This document shows positions 19,336 through 29,340 of a DNA stretch of 40,877 nucleotides, piece by piece; within the stretch, counting starts at the first letter, position 1; every line of letters begins with the position of its first letter. The position numbers and the translations under genes are program-made. The notes beneath the pieces are model-generated. The model was not told the DNA's origin, searched no databases, and saw only the letters and a list, made by a program, of their open reading frames with translations. This DNA comes from Chara braunii (taxonomy: Eukaryota > Streptophyta > Charophyceae > Charales > Characeae), in NCBI GenBank assembly GCA_003427395.1, contig BFEA01000105.1, positions 177,108 through 217,984 of the forward strand, in the 5' to 3' direction.

Positions 19336-19879
19336 CCTGCTTCCTTCACCTCTTGCCTACGGAGTTGATCTTGGACTCCTTGTGTGTTAGCAACTTAGCA
19401 AGCACTTAGAGTCTGTAACATGGCCTTGCACGTGCTCGGTTGATGGCCGACCTCTGTTGAGTTGGGGTTTATTTGATTGACCACAATTTGACAGTCTTCT
19501 TGGCCCACGTCTCGAATATCCGCGCAAAATCCTAATCCTAATCTTTGGGGTTTGGAACTTTGGATTCTTTGGAAAACTTTGTTCTGCATATTTTGATTCA
19601 TCATTGAACCTCTCCCTCATCCTGGGTAATTCTCAAGTAGCAAACCCTTCAGCGGTCAACCATCCCTCCCAGTCTTTGATCTCTTTGTCATGATCATCAC
19701 TGCCAAACGTCATTTCTACGTTTGTTTTTTTCCTACCACAACGTCACCTGTGTAGCCAGATTTGGATTGATCATCAGACGACTATGCCAGTGGATTTTGT
19801 TGGCGGTGAGCACTGAGCAGTCGCCATATTTCCCATGTTCCGTCCGTGGGGTTTTCCCCAATACTGTTACCATATTTAC
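19336..19879. other. No recognised gene
   Basis: Short frames without domains; possibly more of the decayed LINE on the minus strand. Confidence 0.4.
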
Positions 19880-19882
19880 TAT

Positions 19883-19998
19883 GGGCGTCGCCATACCACT
19901 CTCGAAATGTGAAAAAGACAAAAATGTGGCGGGTGCATCTGGCCATGTTCTAGTGGGAAGTTCATTCGTATTTTGCACCGGTGGTGTGGCGATGCCCT
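19883..19998. mobile_element. MITE family A, complete copy
   Basis: A 116-bp element with left end GGGCGTCGCCATACCACTCT-CGAAATGTG, core AATGTGGCGGGTGCATCTGG and right end GGTGGTGTGGCGATGCCC. TAT flanks it on both sides (19880-19882, 19999-20001), as in the copy at 5730-5851. Part of the right arm (CGAGAGT) is replaced. Confidence 0.8.
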
Positions 19999-20119
19999 AT
20001 ATCTGTGTGGAAGTTCGTCCACATCCTTTCTTTTCCCTCGTGGCATGCCCACTGGTGACTGACACTCATATTATGTGCTCAGCTGCAGAGCTGGTGTGCT
20101 TGAAGCATTGCTTCTGGAT

Positions 20120-20310
20120 GCGGTAGGTAGAGTCTCTACTCACAGCTGTGAGTAGATTTCTCAGCTGTTCCACGAGGAGTTCTCAGCTGTGAGTAGAGTT
20201 CTCAGCTGAATAGAGTTTCTCTGCTGTGAGTAGAGTTCTCAGCTGAGTAGAGTTCTCAGCTGAATAGAGTTTCTCTGCTGTGAGTGGAGTTCTCAGCTGT
20301 TCTCCAAAGA
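20120..20310. repeat. Tandem TTCTCAGCTG repeats
   Basis: About nine imperfect units of GAGTAGAGTTCTCAGCTG, several extended to CTGTGAGTAGAG. AGCTGTGAGTAG next to CTACTCACAGCT makes self-complementary stretches. ACTCACAGCTGAGAATAG near 20650 is the inverse. Confidence 0.85.
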
Positions 20311-21150
20311 TCTGAGAAATTCTCAGATGTCCTCAGAAGATCTTTCAGTGGTTCTTGACATTTCTCACAAGTTCTCAGACGCCCTCTGCACTGGAAGCAA
20401 CTTTAACTTCAAGAACAAGTTCTCAAGAAGTCCAAGATCAACTTTTTTGAGGAATGGAGCGGATGACTTGCCACCAAATGGGTCGATCACTTTAATGAAG
20501 TTTAATCCCTTTAAAGGAAAAGTTATGGTGAAAAACCCTTGGGAATTGTCTGTGAGTGTGCTCCCACATCTCTTTAACCAGTTGGTAGAGTTGGAGAGTT
20601 CTCCATTGTTGCACTCTGGTGGAACAACTAAGAACTCTGTGCGGAACTCTACTCACAGCTGAGAATAGCTTAAAAAAAAAAAAAAAAAAAAAGAACCTCC
20701 GGATCCTTTTCCATTATGGAGAGCATCAGTCCGGTTCCTGTTCCACCGGCCAGTCAGAAGCTGAGAATATCTTACAAATGTATTCACAGCTGTTCTCCGA
20801 ATTCCTCAGACATTCTCAATTGCCCAGAAACTTGACAGAACCTTCTCAGAACTTCTCAGAAAGTTCTCAGAAGTTCTCAAAGGTCCTCTGAATTTCTTGC
20901 AAGTCCTGAGACGTCCTCTGCATCTGCATTCAAAGCAACCTGTAATGACAAGAACATTGTTGATAGGGTCTGTTCGCACAACATAACAATCTTTCCAGCA
21001 TAATTTCTGGATGAAGTGGTGAGTGGAGTTCTCAGGAGTTCACAGAGGTCCTCAGAAATTCTCGGTGGTTCGCGGAAGTTTTTCAGACGTCTTCTGCATT
21101 GAAAAAAGCAACCCTTTAAGAGACAAGAACAAGTTTCTCGTTGTTGGATT
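20311..21150. repeat. Degenerate repeat array, three long units; no gene
   Basis: A longer unit (TTCTCAGA-GTCCTCTGCA...AAAGCAAC...ACAAGAACAAGTT) recurs near 20367, 20903 and 21088. Between these are many AGTTCTCAGAA variants. A 111-codon plus frame (20327-20662) crosses the array without a domain. A run of about 20 A lies at 20671-20691. Confidence 0.65.
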
Positions 21151-21684
21151 CAACAGGGTTTGATCCGGTGACCTGTACGATTAATGAGTTATATGGGTGT
21201 TTCAGTCGAGTGGCAACCTCCAAAAGTTGCATAAGCTGTTGAAGAGTGAATGAGTGGTTTCGTGCGGTAGTTTTTTGGAACTTTTTGCATAACTGGGAGC
21301 TGAATTATGAGACTGGTGCATGCAGTTGCTGTTCTTAATGGTCTCCGGCTGTGAGCGAGCGAGAGAGAGATGACAGCTGCATCATCGAGTTGAGCAACCC
21401 AAACTATTTGCTGACTAGGATTCGAACTTTCACAAGCTTAAGAGACATACTCTTGGACTCCAGAAAATGATGGCAGATCTCAGAATAGGTAATTGATGGA
21501 GTGCCAGATGAAGTTGAAGCGGTTCAGCGATGAATCACAGACTCACAGCACCAGAGTTCAATCTCCCACCACTTTTCAAGTTTTGGACTTGACGACCTAT
21601 CGTGAATAAACTGTTGCTTTCCACTTGTGGGAAGGAGGCAAGCATTTGAGGAAACTGGGTGCTTTAGTATCCCTTGGGAGGGGA
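21151..21684. other. No recognised gene
   Basis: Short frames only. This is the upstream flank of the VOC gene. Confidence 0.4.
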
Positions 21685-21732
21685 AGCAAAGTGAAAAAAA
21701 AGCAAAGTGAAAAAGAAGCAAAGTGAAGAAAA
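21685..21732 (+). repeat. Three 16-bp units upstream of the VOC gene
   Basis: AGCAAAGTGAAAAA-type units start at 21685, 21701 and 21717, exactly 16 bp apart, ending 61 bp before the ATG. They could be a cis element or a simple minisatellite. Confidence 0.85.
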
Positions 21733-21738
21733 ACAGAG

Positions 21739-21749
21739 TCATATATTTC
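21739..21749 (+). promoter_or_regulatory. Candidate TATA box of the VOC gene
   Basis: TCATATATTTC lies about 50 bp before the ATG at 21793. Transcription would start near 21770, giving a very short leader. The call rests on position and composition only. Confidence 0.3.
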
Positions 21750-21792
21750 TGGGCAGTTCATAGCTCACTGCTTGGGGGACTCCCCAGCAAAA

Positions 21793-22716
21793 ATGGAGCA
21801 CGGCCTGGTTGGCTTACCAATCGTCAGTAGTATTGGCAACCGCTCTGTCACTGGCCCTCATTGCTGCGCACTGCAGCTGGCCATCGATGTTGGGCAGAAT
21901 CGGACGCTCTCTACGACTCCCCATGGTCTCCACAAAGGCCTTACACTGTCTTCTTCCTCTTCTTCTTCTTCTTCTGCTGCTGCTGCTGATAATGCAAATG
22001 CCTGCTGCCATGGTGTCAGCAACTCGCTTCGTCAACATCTTCAACTCAGCCATCCAGTAGCAGGAAGTCATACAAACTTCAGATGCCATGCTCCTCCTCT
22101 GGGAAAAGTTATGGCGATCGGCCCCAGGATGCCTTGGGAGCAGGTCCATCAGCGGAACTGTATTGATTCGTCCCTTCCGGCACTGTGGCTCCATCAGGGA
22201 GATCAAAACCGCTCGCATCGGCGGCATCAGTTGATGCCGCCCAATGTCTCGATGCCGCCTTCCTCAGAGGCTGAGACTAAGATATTAGAGGAAATGGCAG
22301 AAGACTCGGAAACAACCTCTTTGTCGGTTGCTGATGAAATAGGGTTTACAGGGGTCCATCATGTGGCGGTTCTCTGCGAGAATCTGGAGAGATCGCTCGA
22401 CTTTTATATCGGCGTTCTGGGCCTTCAAGTCAATCATGACCGTCCAGCAGACAAACTGCCATATAGAGGCAGTTGGCTTTGGGTTGGGGAGGGGATGATT
22501 CATCTCATGGAGCTGCCGAATCCTGACCCTAAGACAGGACGTCCTGAGCACGGTGGACGTGACCGCCATGCATGCATCTCCATTTCAGACATCACTCCTC
22601 TCCAGGAAGCGCTTGACAAGGCCGGTATTCCCTATACAATGAGCAAGTCGGGACGGCCAGCTCTGTTCACTCGGGATCCCGATGCAAACACGTGGGAGTT
22701 TGTGCAACTGCCTTGA
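21793..22716 (+). CDS. Glyoxalase I-like VOC family protein, probably plastid-targeted
   Basis: A 307-residue ORF with one VOC (vicinal oxygen chelate) domain at about residues 184-307. It starts VHHVAVLCENLERSLDFYIG, passes DKLPYRGSWLWVGEGMIHLM and GGRDRHACISI, and ends FTRDPDANTWEFVQLP. It closely resembles plant and cyanobacterial glyoxalase/dioxygenase-superfamily proteins (the Arabidopsis At5g57040 type, as I recall it). Glyoxalase I enzymes isomerise the glutathione-methylglyoxal hemithioacetal to lactoylglutathione using a divalent metal. The likely ligands are H190 (or H189), E240, H259 and E302, spaced as in E. coli GloA, so a catalytic metal site is plausible. The substrate is not proven. 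The first 180 residues are Ser/His-rich with a poly-Ser/Ala run (53-65) and no domain. They may be a long plastid transit region or include misread 5' sequence. ATG 21793 has A at -3 and G at +4; an in-frame stop lies at 21724. Confidence 0.9.
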   Translation: MEHGLVGLPIVSSIGNRSVTGPHCCALQLAIDVGQNRTLSTTPHGLHKGLTLSSSSSSSSSAAAADNANACCHGVSNSLRQHLQLSHPVAGSHTNFRCHAPPLGKVMAIGPRMPWEQVHQRNCIDSSLPALWLHQGDQNRSHRRHQLMPPNVSMPPSSEAETKILEEMAEDSETTSLSVADEIGFTGVHHVAVLCENLERSLDFYIGVLGLQVNHDRPADKLPYRGSWLWVGEGMIHLMELPNPDPKTGRPEHGGRDRHACISISDITPLQEALDKAGIPYTMSKSGRPALFTRDPDANTWEFVQLP

Positions 22717-22895
22717 CAGGCGTCCGTCCACCCAAGCTGAGGACACATGCCGTACTCTTCAGGTATCTCCGTTGGTCTGCTCTCTCATCTGCTAAAATGT
22801 GACTCCAAAAGTCACAAGCTTGTTTGTTGTTGAATGAGTGATGAATGAACATGCCTTTGTTTTTGTTTTTTTTGTGATAAAAAGAGTGGCAACTT
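22717..22895 (+). other. Presumed 3' untranslated region
   Basis: The sequence after the TGA has no ORF and is T-rich near 22855-22875. A clear AATAAA is absent, which is common in plants. Confidence 0.35.
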
Positions 22896-23316
22896 AGCAA
22901 TCAATGCAACTTCAGAAATATTTCCTTCTCCTTACGTTCGTTCGTCCTAATCCGAACGTTGTTCATCATTGGATTGAAGTTTGAAAAAGGTCTGTTGAAG
23001 AGTAGGAGCATTAAAAGAGTTTAGTTGTATGGGACAGGCTGGGAATAGCAATCAATGCTGCAACTTCAGGAATATATTCCTTTCGCCTTATGTTCATCCA
23101 TATCCTAACCTTCCTCTTTTGGTTTGAAAGCTTTAGAATAGTTTGTTGAATAGTAGTAGGAGGAGCATTTACTAGCAATCAATGCAACTTCAGGACTATT
23201 CCTTTCGCCTTTCGTTCATCCAAATTGTGACCTCCTTCACTGGATTGAAGTTTGGAAATACTTTGCTGGATGGTAGGAGCATTTAAGGAATGTATAAGAC
23301 AGGCTGGGAAAGCGGA
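22896..23316. repeat. Three ~140-bp tandem repeats 3' of the VOC gene
   Basis: Units start AGCAATCAATGCAACTTCAG (or GCTGCAACTTCAG) at 22896, 23047 and 23174. Each continues with TTCCTT...CGTTCATCC, GGATTGAAGTTTG and TAGGAGCATTTA. Units 1 and 3 also share GACAGGCTGGGAA. They differ by tens of substitutions, so the array is not recent. Confidence 0.85.
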
Positions 23317-24780
23317 AAGCGGAAAGCGGATTAATTTGTAGAAGTCTCCTTGGCACTAACTAAGGCTTTGAAATTGCAAGGCAAAAGAAAAAAAGCAAGC
23401 TGTTACCTGTACTATTTCTCTCTGTGAGAACTGAAAGCAAGGTATTTCTCTTTTCTCTTTCCTAGTTTACTTCTTGTGGAAATATAATATCATTAATATC
23501 ATTAAGAAAATGAGAAAGATGGGTAATTTCGAATTGCCAATGGGTAGATGGAATTGCAAGGAAGATGAGCAATAGCGAATTCCCGAACTCAACAGCATCA
23601 TACCAGAGTGACCAAATAGCCATGACCTCGAACCATAAGCAGAATGGCATCACGAGTTATACCAAATAAGAACACAGCAATAGTTCATAATTGACAATGC
23701 TGAAGTTGTCTCTCATCATCATCAACAAAGAACAAGAGTTGGTATCCTTTTGGCGCTCGGCGCCCAGACTACAAGATGGCAGATCCTATCTAGCCTACTA
23801 CTACAATGCCGAAGTTCTTCACCGAAGTACGAGCATATGCGGCCAATGCCGCTCGCCTCAAGCACCAGGTATGACTCCCGCTTCGCTCTCAACCCCGATC
23901 CTCACCGCACAGATGCCTCAAGCACCCAAGGACCAACCTGCGCCCAACCCAGCTTACAGCAGGCAGCGTGGCTATGGCTGCCTGCTTCTTCCACACTCGC
24001 CCGTGAGTGCGAGGGCGCCAGCCAGCAAATAGCGCAGCANCGCTGTCGCCGCNTGCAGCCAGCACCTGAATGACGAATAAGGAGGCTGGCCCTTGCCTAT
24101 ATCCCCNTGGCCTGCCTGCGTCCAGTCCAAGAAGCTTCCAGTAGGCCCCGGTAGCCTGAGGCCCAGTCACGAGGAATACAGGCAGTGGGCCTGAAGTAGT
24201 TACTTGTGCCCAACTGCTTTCGGCCTGTGCTTGGCCCGGTACCCGTACCCAGCCCAGGGCCTGCTTTACATTCATTCACATGGGCGGCCCAGGGCCTGAG
24301 TTCATTCAACCAACTGATGCTGTGCAACTGCCTGAATTTCCCCATTTGCGGGGGTTCCCTGAAAGTGAGGCCCTGAGGGCCTGTCGTGCATGCCTTCACT
24401 TAGGGCGGCCGACCTTGTTGCAAATAAGGCCCGTAGGGCTAAGCGGGCATAGCCTCGCAGAATGAATACCCTTGGAGTGGATTGTCTGGGACGAGTTGTG
24501 TCTAAACTTCTCTAAAGAAAAGCCCTGAATTTTAACGGCCCGTAGATCCTGCTCCCATTTTGCGACTTTTGTCTTTTCTTTTTCGCCCTCCGAAGCACCA
24601 CTGTTCAAGGATCGCGCTATTCTCGTTCAGTTGGTTGGCATTTTCTCAGGTTCTTTGAACTTCTTTCCCTTTCTAAGTTTTTTTTTCCCCTTTTTGTTCT
24701 CCCTCCTCATTTTCCTGAGCCTGGAATCCAAGCTCCACTCTTGATGCTGGTCACGACACTTGGGTTGGAAATTGGAATGC
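23317..24780. other. No recognised gene; three N positions
   Basis: An AT-rich first half, then a GC-rich block (about 23740-24450) with unresolved bases at 24040, 24053 and 24107. Overlapping frames of about 100-128 codons occur on both strands with no domain and contain X codons. GGCCCAGGGCCTG-type short palindromes recur. I see no gene that I can support. Confidence 0.45.
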
Positions 24781-24894
24781 GGTAATATTACCGTTATATA
24801 AATTTATTAAGTCATATAACTCAGTACAAAATGGTAGTGGATTAAAATTTGGAACTGAACAAGCGGTGATGGTGGATTACAAAAGGAGTATTCG

Positions 24895-25055
24895 GCACCC
24901 GGCCAATGTGGCTGAACGGTGGACCCATGAACTGCTGATAAGCAGACCTGGGTTAAAATCCTAGAATATCTTTGAATTACCTGGGGCCAGGTGGTTTGAT
25001 GATGATACTTCGAGGCCATTGCGCTTTACAAACAAGAAAAGAAAAATAGGAAAAT
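24895..25055 (+). mobile_element. Possible tRNA-derived SINE (or tRNA fossil)
   Basis: TGGCTGAACGG (24909-24919) resembles an RNA polymerase III A box. GGTTAAAATCC (24951-24961) matches nine of eleven bases of the B-box consensus. Between them CTGC-TGATAA-GCAG forms an anticodon-like arm, and CTGGG...CCTAG pairs around the B box as a T arm. No acceptor stem closes. About 70 bp of unrelated sequence and an A-rich tail (25030-25055, AAACAAGAAAAGAAAAA) follow, which is SINE-like. Neither target duplications nor a second copy is seen here. Confidence 0.4.
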
Positions 25056-25461
25056 CAGTATACACTGTACAGCAGACAACAATGCCGCTGATTGAATCTT
25101 TAGGTCGACGGTTGAAGGATATCCTCTTACATCAACTCAGGGGGAGATCATTCCAAGAGAGTCAGTACCGTTCGAAATCTTCTTATGCATCTGTCAGTCT
25201 GCTCTTACCAGCAGCACTAACACTGGTGGGGGAGTGTTTAAAAAAAAAAAAAAAAGGGACTTGTCAGTGTTCTCTGATTAATCTGTCGGGGTCCTTGAAT
25301 CGCCTGCAGTCGCGGTCAAGGCGGCCGTGACCGCGGTGGTCGCAACTTTCGCAGCTGCATGGCAGGCAGAGAGGGCGGGTACGGGGGTGGGAGTTGCGGA
25401 TTGGGGTTGATCAACCCCACCCCGACCCCATAGCAGAAAAAAATATATAAAAGAACGAATT
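25056..25461. other. No recognised gene
   Basis: A 103-codon frame (25019-25330) has no domain. An A run lies at 25241-25255. Confidence 0.4.
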
Positions 25462-25478
25462 GGGGGGGGGGGGGGGGG
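25462..25478. repeat. 17-base G run
   Basis: An uninterrupted run of G, next to the compound satellite. Confidence 0.95.
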
Positions 25479-25509
25479 TGAAAAAGAATTAAAAAAATAA
25501 ATAAATTCT

Positions 25510-25613
25510 GATTGATTGATTGATTGATTGGTAGGGGATGGGTCGCCCCCTCCCCCCGCACACACACACACACACACCCGCGTCGACGAACGCGCTGTCT
25601 TTTTTTTTTTGGG

Positions 25614-25649
<36 letters not shown>

Positions 25650-25985
25650 GACCCCTTCCCCCCCCCCAAACACACACGCACACACACACACACACTCGCG
25701 TGCTGCTTTTTTTTTCCATTTTTTTTTCCCGATTGATTGATTGATTGGTGGGGGAGGGGTCCCCCCCCCCCTGCACACGCACACACACACACACACACTC
25801 GCGCGCTGTTTTTTTTTTCACCTTTTTGTTTTGGATTGATTGATCGATTGATTGGTGGGGGTGGGGTCCCCCCCCCTGCGCAACCACACACACACACACA
25901 CATTCACACACCCAAACCCACACCCACACACACAGACACCCATGCGTTCACTCTTTACCAATCAATCAATCAATTAATCAATATG
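25510..25985. repeat. Compound satellite of microsatellites, four units plus an inverted end
   Basis: Each unit of about 103-117 bp has the same order: (GATT)n, a G-rich then C-rich run (GGTGGGGG.GGGGTCCCCCC), (CA)n, a CGCG-rich step (ACTCGCGCGCTG) and a T run. Units start at 25510, 25614, 25731 and 25834. The array ends at 25957-25982 in the complement of the unit start (ACCAATCAATCAATCAAT), followed by (GT)n. Several 150-200 codon ORFs on the minus strand (INQSINQS, CVCVC) are artefacts of it. Confidence 0.9.
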
Positions 25986-26690
25986 TGTGTGTCTCAAAAA
26001 CAAAACAAAACAAAAAAGAAAAGAAAAAGAAAACCTTTTTGGCTCTTTTTGAAGTTTTTGTGTATTTTTACATTTTTTCCCTTTTATCTTTGCATCTGTC
26101 CATCAAAGAAAAAGAAAAAAAAACATGTGCAACTGTGCAACATTGTTTATCCCACCAGCAATCACAAAAAGTCGTTTATCCCACCAGGGAAAAAGGCCTT
26201 TTTACCTTCATTTTTTATGAAAACACTTGTTTTTTTCGTTTGCTATTTTTGAAAAATAAAAAGAACGTCGAAATCCAAGACAGAAAATATGGGGTTGTAG
26301 CCTTGTAGGGTTTTTAAAACCCTCCAACCCCTTTCTTTTTTCTTTCTTTCTTTTTTTTTTTTTTGGGCCAGGAAAAATCTTTGAAGCCCCGTGGCCGCAA
26401 CCCAACCGCGGGTCTATACTCACTCCGAGGTACATGAGGACTTTGAGGGGTCTGTCTGACCACAGGGCCAGATTCGACCCACAGGCCTTTGTGTGACTAT
26501 TGCCTACCTCCGAGCCTCTTTTTTCCTATGCGGATTCACACTTTTCAGTGCTCACCCAAAAAAAAAAGAGCCGTCAGCGCCGCACTTTTTGCCTCACACC
26601 GCCGAACTTTTTGCATTTTGGTCCCGTAGAACTAACTCTTCATCCCTAGAACCCGCATTGTTGCATTTTCGATTCTCAAGTATGCGCGGG
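25986..26690. other. No recognised gene
   Basis: A/T-rich low-complexity sequence to about 26370, then mixed sequence. TTTATCCCACCAG is repeated at 26146 and 26176. No domain in any frame. Confidence 0.45.
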
Positions 26691-27126
26691 CGAGGTACTG
26701 GTGGTTTCAGAGTTCATCTGCAACCTTGCTCTGCAAGCAATGGAGTGACACGCAGAACTGTGCAATGACCTGCAAAGAATCAGTCTGAGATGAATGCTGT
26801 TTTCTGAGTATTGCTGCTTGATGGTTTGATTTGCTGAGGTTTCCGTGTTCGGAGTGAGCATGCTGTTTGCTTGCATGTGTCCGAGTCCCTATGTGGTGAT
26901 TGCTGTGCGGAGTACTAACTGTGAGCTCGCCCTGTGTTTTCTCTGTCCCAGGAAGGGGTAGTTTAGAAATAGGGAAACTGTGGGTGCACCCAGCAGAGGT
27001 CCGGTTCAGGGTGTGAAGTAGAATTGCAGGCTGGCATGATGTCCCCGCCAAAAGGCAGGAAATCCCAGTTGGCCTAGTACACCAGCGAGGCAGTTTACCA
27101 TGGCCAAAGGGAGGCCGGGGCCCAAG
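26691..27126. other. No recognised gene
   Basis: A 165-codon minus frame (26707-27204) has no recognisable domain and ordinary composition. I cannot exclude a gene fragment. Confidence 0.35.
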
Positions 27127-27140
27127 TGGCGAGAGTATAT
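27126..27140 (+). promoter_or_regulatory. TATA-box-like element
   Basis: GAGAGTATATAAGTCAGG has a consensus TATATAA. It lies upstream of a region with no ORF of note and could be the core promoter of a solo LTR or another element. No LTR boundaries were found. Confidence 0.3.
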
Positions 27141-27300
27141 AAGTCAGGCACATTAAACCACCAGTACACGGCCTCAGCCTTGCAGCAAAATAACTTGTCG
27201 CCACAAGAAGTAACAGGCGGGCTCAGGGCAGGGTCGGAGTGTCAGAAGGTTTTCAAATTTTGGGCCCATCTCAAATCCGTACGTCCCAAAAAACAAAACA

Positions 27301-27800
27301 AGCTTTGGCCGTGATTGCAGTTGGGTACACTTTTTGGAGTACTCGTGCGAGTTTGTCCTCAGTGAGGGCACTTCAGCAGAACGTAGAACAGGGGGAGCAG
27401 GACTGTCGGACTCTCGAAAAAAGAACAAAAAAAAAAAGTTTTTGGCCGTGATTGCAGTTGGATACACTTTTGGAGTACTCGTGCGAGTTTGCCCTCAGTG
27501 AGGGCACTTCAGCAGAACGTAGAACANAAAAAAGTTTTTGGCCGTGATTGCAGTTGGATACACTTTTGGAGTACTCGTGCGAGTTTGCCCTCAGTGAGGG
27601 CACTTCAGCAGAACGTAGAACACGGGGAGCAGGACTGTCAGACCCTCAAAAAAAGAAAGAAAGAAAAAAAAAAAGGCAACAACGCTTTGGCCGTGAAAGT
27701 GGTTGGATGCATTTCAACGTCTCTAGTGTGAGTATGCCCTCGGCGAGGGCGTTTCGAGCAAGAGGAATATGTGCTGCCTTGCTGGCAGGGCCAGGAAGAA
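27301..27800. repeat. Four-copy tandem array (two copies exact)
   Basis: The unit starts TTTGGCCGTGATTGCAGTTG and runs through GGAGTACTCGTGCGAGTTTG and CTCAGTGAGGGCACTTCAGC to GAACGTAGAACA. Copies begin near 27304, 27438, 27534 and, diverged, 27692. Copies 2 and 3 are identical over 95 bp and flank the single N at 27527, so one of them is probably an assembly duplicate. Confidence 0.85.
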
Positions 27801-28663
27801 AAAAACAAAACGAGAAAAAAAGGAAAAAGTTTGAAAAACAGCAACGTTTCCCTCTCCCCGTAATAATGGTCAGATGCATTCAGGAAAGTGGCCATTCGTA
27901 TGGCCTCCATGACGTCCTTTCACAACATCATTGCTCTCTGGCATGTTGGTTCCTTTCTTTTCTTTTCTTTTCTTTTTTCCCTTCAGGCAGACCGCCGGCA
28001 CCAGTGCCACTTCCGAAATTCCCACTGCAGGTACCCTCACGCAGAAGGCTCAGAAAAGAGTGGCACACAGTGGGCAGGTAGGTTCGGGATTTTAGGTGCG
28101 GGTGTACTGGTGGTTTAGGGGAGGCAAGTAGTAGCAGGGTGTAGGTCTAGGCTATGGAAGTAGAGGGTGGAGCGCCTCGTGCCAGTCTATGGAGAAGGGC
28201 AGCCAGAGGGTGCAGAGGAGGAGAGAGGGGGTTGGAGAGAGAGAGGAACTGACATGGGAGACTCGCCTATGGCTATGGCGCACCGTCATCTCCACTGCCT
28301 TGGATAGCGCTCCAGCTAAAAGGCCCCTGTGTGGGAACCGGCTGGCCTTGGACTTCACCTAGAGTGTGGCTATGGCAGGATGAGATGGGAGTGGCAAAGT
28401 AGTGTTTGCTTTGTCTTTTGAACATCCATGATGAGCATGAATGAACCACTACAGTTATAAATGCCACCTAGTGAAGAAGGGTGAGCTTACGACTGAAAGG
28501 AGGGCTGTTTGAGTGCTGGCAATAAGGGGAAATACTTGGACATGATTTCTGTTCATTCATTCAATTGTTGTCGTATCTAATTGGTTATTGGAAGAGGAGG
28601 AAGGAAAAAGAAGATGAGAGGGAGAAGAAGTGAGGGGGACGACATTGGTTTCAAATTATATAA
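27801..28663. other. No recognised gene
   Basis: A (TTTTC)n-like stretch lies at 27955-27975. All other frames are short and lack domains. Confidence 0.4.
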
Positions 28664-28715
28664 TTCTTCTTCTTCTTCCTCCTCTTCTTCTTCTTCTTCT
28701 TCTTCTTCTTCTTCT
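28664..28715. repeat. (TTC)n microsatellite
   Basis: (TTC)n interrupted once by CTCC. Confidence 0.95.
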
Positions 28716-29340
28716 TGTTTTGCATTTCCCGCAATCGAGTTTTGCATTGTGAATGTAGTAGGATCATTACAATAGAGTTCAGATGGCAACTTGCCAACTT
28801 CCTATTTGTCAAATGTGATTTTTTCCACACTGATTTCCTTTGGATTTGATTCATCCGCTCAGTGGATAGACGATGGCACCCAAATCTGTATGGTTCAGGT
28901 TGGCAGACCAAGTGCACAAGGTGCACTGTGCCCAAAAGTGCTGCCCATGGTGGTACAACTGTAGGCGGCATGTACATCTCTGCACAGATGCGGTGGCCTG
29001 GCAAGAGCATCCTTCATGACACCCAAAGGTCACATGCAGGATGGAGACTGGCCCTGTGAGAGAAGGGAGGTGCAAAGAACCGTGTTCAAAGTCTGCACAG
29101 AAACAGGCTACGGTCGTAGCTTTTGGTCCAGCCAGGGCCCAGGGAGCAAAAGTTGCATCCACAGCCCTAGGACGGGCACCACAAAATCCTTCAGTCAAAA
29201 GGTACTGGGTCTAGGGTCAAAAGAGGCTCACCATGGATCCGAGAACCAGTAGTTCACTTTAGAAAAGTAAACAATCAGGCCCACTCGGGGCCAGTAGACC
29301 AAGACGGTTTCTCGGGAGTCTACCACGGCCAGAGATCTTA
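28716..29340. other. No recognised gene
   Basis: Frames of 65-119 codons on both strands have no domain. The plus strand may be the upstream part of the gag-bearing remnant that follows. Confidence 0.35.

Noticed and set aside
21685-21732. CRISPR-like regularly spaced repeats
   Set aside because: Three 16-bp contiguous units have no spacers; other arrays in the window are also contiguous, and the genome is eukaryotic.
21772-21792. Upstream TTG as the start of the VOC gene
   Set aside because: Nuclear eukaryotic genes rarely start at TTG, and ATG at 21793 has a good context.
24782-24793. GGTAATATTACC, containing the TAATATTAC nonanucleotide of circular ssDNA virus origins
   Set aside because: It is a short AT-rich palindrome with no stem around a loop, no iterons and no Rep gene nearby. 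Chance is sufficient.
25278-25929. Minus-strand ORFs of 146-195 codons with INQS and CVCV repeats
   Set aside because: They follow from (GATT)n and (CA)n tracts in the compound satellite.
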